Translations under genes and position numbers: made by a program
In this document: positions 60,894 to 64,000 of the stretch, piece after piece
Numbering within the stretch: position 1 is the first letter of the stretch
How the letters are laid out: each line of letters starts with the position of its first letter
The notes under the pieces: generated by a model
The model's input: the letters and a program-made list of their open reading frames with translations, nothing else
Database searches by the model: none
Told to the model about the DNA's origin: nothing
NCBI GenBank assembly: GCA_965232015.1
Contig: OZ246946.1
Coordinates: 682,001-746,000, forward strand
Length of the DNA: 64,000 bases
DNA from: JAJEAO01 sp963667635
GTDB lineage: Bacteria; Acidobacteriota; Vicinamibacteria; Marinacidobacterales; Marinacidobacteraceae
Direction of reading: 5' to 3'

Positions 60894-62561
60894 GTGAAGT
60901 CTCGGTCTGTTCTGTTCGCTGCTCTGTTGGCGGCCGTTCCCATCCTCGGATGCCAGCCCCCGGGCGAGGCTCCGGCGCCGGCCCCGGTGGGAGAGCCGGG
61001 CGCCCACGCCGATCTGGTGGAGCTGTTCCACGAGTGGCGCGAGTTCGAGCGGCCCGCGTTCGTGGACGGCGTGCCGGACTACACTGAGGCGGCGATGGCG
61101 CGCCAGCGCGCCGAGCTGCCGGCGTGGCGGGCGCGGCTGGATGCGCTCGCCCCTTCGAGCTGGCCGGTGTCGGAACAGGTGGACTGGCATCTGGTGCGGG
61201 CCGAGATGAACGGTCTGGACTTCGACCACCGGGTGCGCCGGCCGTGGGCCCGGGATCCGGCGTTTTACGTGACGATCTTCGCGGCCGAGAGCGATGTGCC
61301 CGCCCACGAGGGTCCGGTGATGCACGGGTGGGTGGATCTCTGGACCTACGAGTACCCGTTGTCGGAAGCGGACGCGGCGGAGCTCGCGGGTCGGATCGGC
61401 GCCGTCCCGGCGCTGCTGGATCAGGCCCGGGGCAACCTCGCGGCCTCGAACGCCCGGGACCTGTGGCTCGGCGGGCTTCGGGCGTTCCGGAACCAGGCCG
61501 CCGACCTTGCGGCGTTCGGCGAGCGGGTCGCCGGGTCGAGCGACGATCTCGACGCTGCGGTGGCGGACGCCATCCGCGCCAGCGACGGCTTCCGGGAGTT
61601 CCTCGATGCCGAATCGGATACGAAGACCGGGCCGTCCGGCGTCGGCGCGGAGAACTACACCTGGGCGATGCAGCACGTCCATCTGCTCCCGTACACCTGG
61701 GAGGAACAGGTGACGCTGCTGCGTCGCGAGCTGGCGCGGTCCCATTCGTCCATGCTCCTCGAGGAGAACCGGAACCGCGGGCTTCCCGAGCTCGAGCGCA
61801 TCGCCTCGGCGGAGGAGTTCGACCGGCGACTGAACGAGTCGGTGGATCGCTACATGGCGTTCCTCGAGGGAGAGGAAGTGCAGACGATGGCGCCGTGGAT
61901 GGAGCCGGCTCTCCGCGCCGTGAACGGGGCGTTCGCGCCGCTCGAGAATCCCGAGGACCTGCGGAACTTCTTCAGCGAGGTGAACTACCGCGACCCGGAC
62001 GCCTTCCGGCCGCACATGCACCACTGGATCGAGTTGGCGGCGATGCGGGAGACCCCGCACCCGAGTCCCATCCGGGCGGTTCCGTCGCTGTTCAACATCT
62101 TCCAGGCGCGCTCGGAGGGGCTCGCCACCGGCGTCGAGGAGATGTTCATGCACCTCGGGCTGCTCGAGGGTTCGCCGAGGTCGCGGGAGTTGACCTGGAT
62201 CATGCTGGCGCAGCGGGCGGCGCGAGCGATCAGCGGGTTGAACCTCCACGGCGGCGAATTCGATATGGAGGAAGCCGTCGGCTACGCCATGGAGTGGACG
62301 CCGCGAGGCTGGCTCACCGAGGGGGCGCTGGTCCGGGGCGAGCAGAGCCTCTATCTGCGGCAACCGGGCTACGGGACGAGTTACGTCGTCGGGAAGCTGC
62401 AGATCGAGGAGCTGCTCGCCGAGGTCGCGCTTCAGGACGGGGACGACTTCTCCGTGAAGGATTTCTTCGACCGGTTCTACGCCTCCGGAGTCATCCCGAT
62501 CACGCTGACGCGGTGGGAGATGACCGGCGAGAAGGACCCGGTTCTGGACCTGCGCCCGTAG
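60894..62561 (+). CDS. DUF885 family lipoprotein
   Basis: A 555-residue protein with a signal peptide and lipobox (LLAAVPILGC, Cys20), starting at GTG 60894 with GGGAGGAG upstream. It belongs to the DUF885 family of putative zinc-dependent carboxypeptidase-like proteins; the family block LYLRQPGYGTSYVVGKLQI and the motif MHHWIEL are seen. These proteins are common and abundant in Gemmatimonadota and Bacteroidota, but function is not established. It is monocistronic. Confidence 0.82.
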   Translation: MKSRSVLFAALLAAVPILGCQPPGEAPAPAPVGEPGAHADLVELFHEWREFERPAFVDGVPDYTEAAMARQRAELPAWRARLDALAPSSWPVSEQVDWHLVRAEMNGLDFDHRVRRPWARDPAFYVTIFAAESDVPAHEGPVMHGWVDLWTYEYPLSEADAAELAGRIGAVPALLDQARGNLAASNARDLWLGGLRAFRNQAADLAAFGERVAGSSDDLDAAVADAIRASDGFREFLDAESDTKTGPSGVGAENYTWAMQHVHLLPYTWEEQVTLLRRELARSHSSMLLEENRNRGLPELERIASAEEFDRRLNESVDRYMAFLEGEEVQTMAPWMEPALRAVNGAFAPLENPEDLRNFFSEVNYRDPDAFRPHMHHWIELAAMRETPHPSPIRAVPSLFNIFQARSEGLATGVEEMFMHLGLLEGSPRSRELTWIMLAQRAARAISGLNLHGGEFDMEEAVGYAMEWTPRGWLTEGALVRGEQSLYLRQPGYGTSYVVGKLQIEELLAEVALQDGDDFSVKDFFDRFYASGVIPITLTRWEMTGEKDPVLDLRP

Positions 62562-62589
62562 CGGTCGGGCTCGCTAGACTGCCGGCGCC

Positions 62590-63384
62590 ATGAGCACGCA
62601 CCGACCGGGAGTGGAGACGGACTGGCGGACGAGCCTCGACCGGGTTTCGGCCACTCTCGACCGCATGGCCAAGCGCAGCGAGGAGACGGAGCGGCGGCTG
62701 GAGGAGTTCGCTCTCGAGGCTGCCCGGCGGAGGGAGGAGACGGACCGGCGGCTGGAGGAGTTCGCTCTCGAGGCTGCCCGGCGGGAGGCGAAGCGAGCCG
62801 CGGAGCGGGAGGCGAAGAGGGCCGCCGAGCGCGAGCGCCGACGGCAGGTGGACGAGCGACGGCGGCAGGTGGACGAGCGACGGTGGGCCGAGGCCGACCG
62901 CGACCACGCCGAGATGCGGCGACGGGGGAAAGAGCACGACCGGCGCCTGCGCTATCTCGACAACCTGTTCAACGGGCAGTGGGGGAAACTCATGGAGGCT
63001 CTCGTGGACGGAGATCTGGTGTCCTTGCTCAAGAAGCGTGGCATCAGCGTGACCCACACCTGGACGAATCTGAAAATGAGGGTCGAGGACTACCGGCGCG
63101 AAGTGGACATCCTCGCCGTCAACGGCAATGAAGTCGTGGCCGTCGAGGTGAAGACGACCATGAAGGTGGCGGACGTGAACTACTTCCTCGAGATGCTGCC
63201 TCTCTTCAAGAAGCTGGCGCCGGAGTATCGGGACCGCACGGTGTTCGGAGCGGTGGCCTACCTGAAGGCGGACGAGAATTCCGACGCGTACGCCGAGCGG
63301 AAGGGGTTGTTCGTCATTCGGGCGACCGGGAGCAGCGCGAGCATCACGAACGACGACAACTTCCAGCCCCGGGCCTTCGGCTGA
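62590..63384 (+). CDS. Coiled-coil protein with C-terminal PD-(D/E)XK-like domain
   Basis: A 264-residue protein. Residues about 25-115 are a strongly charged coiled coil built from short internal repeats: an 18-residue unit (EETERRLEEFALEAARRR) twice, REAKRAAE twice and RRQVDER twice. The C-terminal 140 residues resemble a DUF3782/restriction endonuclease-like fold: VEDYRREVDILAVNGNEVVA, then VEVKTTMK, in which D-x..E-x-K would be the nuclease core. Such proteins are frequent in cyanobacteria and high-GC bacteria; activity is not known. It starts 28 nt after the DUF885 gene. Confidence 0.75.
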   Translation: MSTHRPGVETDWRTSLDRVSATLDRMAKRSEETERRLEEFALEAARRREETDRRLEEFALEAARREAKRAAEREAKRAAERERRRQVDERRRQVDERRWAEADRDHAEMRRRGKEHDRRLRYLDNLFNGQWGKLMEALVDGDLVSLLKKRGISVTHTWTNLKMRVEDYRREVDILAVNGNEVVAVEVKTTMKVADVNYFLEMLPLFKKLAPEYRDRTVFGAVAYLKADENSDAYAERKGLFVIRATGSSASITNDDNFQPRAFG

Positions 63385-63462
63385 CCGCTTCCTGCCCGGG
63401 CCTGGCATACGCCATGCTCCCGAGTCCGAGGAGCGGGAAGATCTCCCGGAAGGCAGGAGACC

Positions 63463-64000
63463 ATGATGCGAGATGACCTGAACCGCCACCGGGCGTTCGC
63501 TGCGGCCCTTGCACTGTCCGCCGTCTCGTGCGTACACGCGGTCACGATCCGGCCGGCGCCGTCCTACGACGCCTACGCGTTCGAGGCGATGTTGCCGCTC
63601 GGCGCCGCGCTCCACGTGGACGGGGAGCGGCTGTTTCAGGAAGCGAGGATCGCGGGCCCTGAAGAGGGCTTCTGCGAGGGCAATCGCTATCCGGTGGACT
63701 CCCGGGACGCGTTCCGGGAATCGGTGATCGCGACGCTCGAGCGACTGGTGGAGCATGTGGAGCCCACTCCGGAGCCGCTCGATCGCGAGGCGATGGAGGC
63801 GCGCGGCCTCGACGCCGTGTTCCTGGTCCGGGCCGACAGCTTCGCCATGGGGCTGGACGGAGGACTGTTCCGCGACGCCGAGGCGATCGCCGAGCTGACG
63901 CTCGTCGTGTCGGCGTACACCCGCGACGGCCTGCAGTTGCGGGAGACCGTGTACGGGAGCGCGGTGCAGCAGGGGGGCGCCACCAGTTGCGGGACGCTCG
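63463..64000 (+). CDS. Exported protein of unknown function, cut by window end
   Basis: A frame from ATG 63463 (or 63466) with an N-terminal signal-like stretch (FAAALALSAVSCVHAV), where the Cys may be a lipobox, followed by ESVIATLERLVEHVEPTPEP and AVFLVRADSFAMGLDGG. It stays open to base 64000, so at least 179 residues are encoded. The segment LTLVVSAYTRDGLQL suggests a beta-rich domain. I do not recognise the family. AGGAGA lies just upstream of the start. Confidence 0.65.
   Translation, partial: MMRDDLNRHRAFAAALALSAVSCVHAVTIRPAPSYDAYAFEAMLPLGAALHVDGERLFQEARIAGPEEGFCEGNRYPVDSRDAFRESVIATLERLVEHVEPTPEPLDREAMEARGLDAVFLVRADSFAMGLDGGLFRDAEAIAELTLVVSAYTRDGLQLRETVYGSAVQQGGATSCGTL

Noticed and set aside
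1..64000. tRNA, rRNA or riboswitch genes
   Set aside because: No cloverleaf, rRNA core or known riboswitch pattern recognised by eye; a covariance search would be needed to exclude small RNAs.

Overview
The window is a high-GC bacterial chromosome segment. Its codon use is strongly GC-biased, start codons are mixed ATG/GTG, and genes are packed with 1-4 nt overlaps. Gene content (type III glutamine synthetase, several secreted or Tat-exported peptidases, DUF885 and P1 peptidases, two PLP decarboxylases, a molybdopterin hydroxylase) and numerous short dispersed palindromes suggest a marine or host-associated Gemmatimonadota-like or similar high-GC lineage. That is inference; no rRNA or other taxonomic marker is present.

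Layout. 1-9 kb is a mosaic toxin-antitoxin (TA) island: a higBA pair, two near-identical vapBC copies, two orphan higA-like antitoxins, an intact MNT/HepT-like module, a low-GC HEPN-like gene, and truncated duplicate pieces of a nucleotidyltransferase, a class V aminotransferase, an AttH/CrtC-like protein and an AAA ATPase. 9-31 kb is mostly housekeeping and catabolism: two M20 peptidases, P1 peptidase, SSS transporter, PLP decarboxylase, SDR, an AddAB-type helicase-nuclease pair, a TPR protein, pterin dehydratase, and an IorAB-like molybdenum hydroxylase. 29.3-35.8 kb holds two paralogous, translationally coupled proteins of unknown function (minus strand), followed by a plus-strand AAA ATPase and subtilisin-like protease pair resembling the IetAS defence system. 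36-38.8 kb has a gamma-glutamyltransferase, a small coiled-coil membrane protein and an orphan antitoxin.

39-50.9 kb is a complete type I-G (formerly I-U) CRISPR-Cas locus. Genes csb1-csb2-cas3-csb3-cas4-cas1-cas2 run on the minus strand as one overlapping operon, followed by a roughly 200 bp leader and an array of 43 identical 37-bp repeats plus three decayed repeats at the far end. The decayed end and the position of cas2 both indicate that the array is transcribed on the minus strand, leader at 42.3-42.5 kb. cas4 and cas1 are separate genes here, whereas many I-G loci have them fused.

51-64 kb returns to core-like genes: a possible IS21-like end remnant, type III glutamine synthetase, a second PLP decarboxylase, a tightly coupled ygfZ-amidohydrolase-mscS operon, a class V aminotransferase-fold protein that has lost its PLP lysine, a DUF885 lipoprotein, a coiled-coil/PD-(D/E)XK-like protein, and a secreted protein cut by the window end.

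The window therefore combines three kinds of defence or stress genes (CRISPR I-G, IetAS-like, a TA cluster) with palindromic repeats, one of which sits in frame inside a transporter gene.
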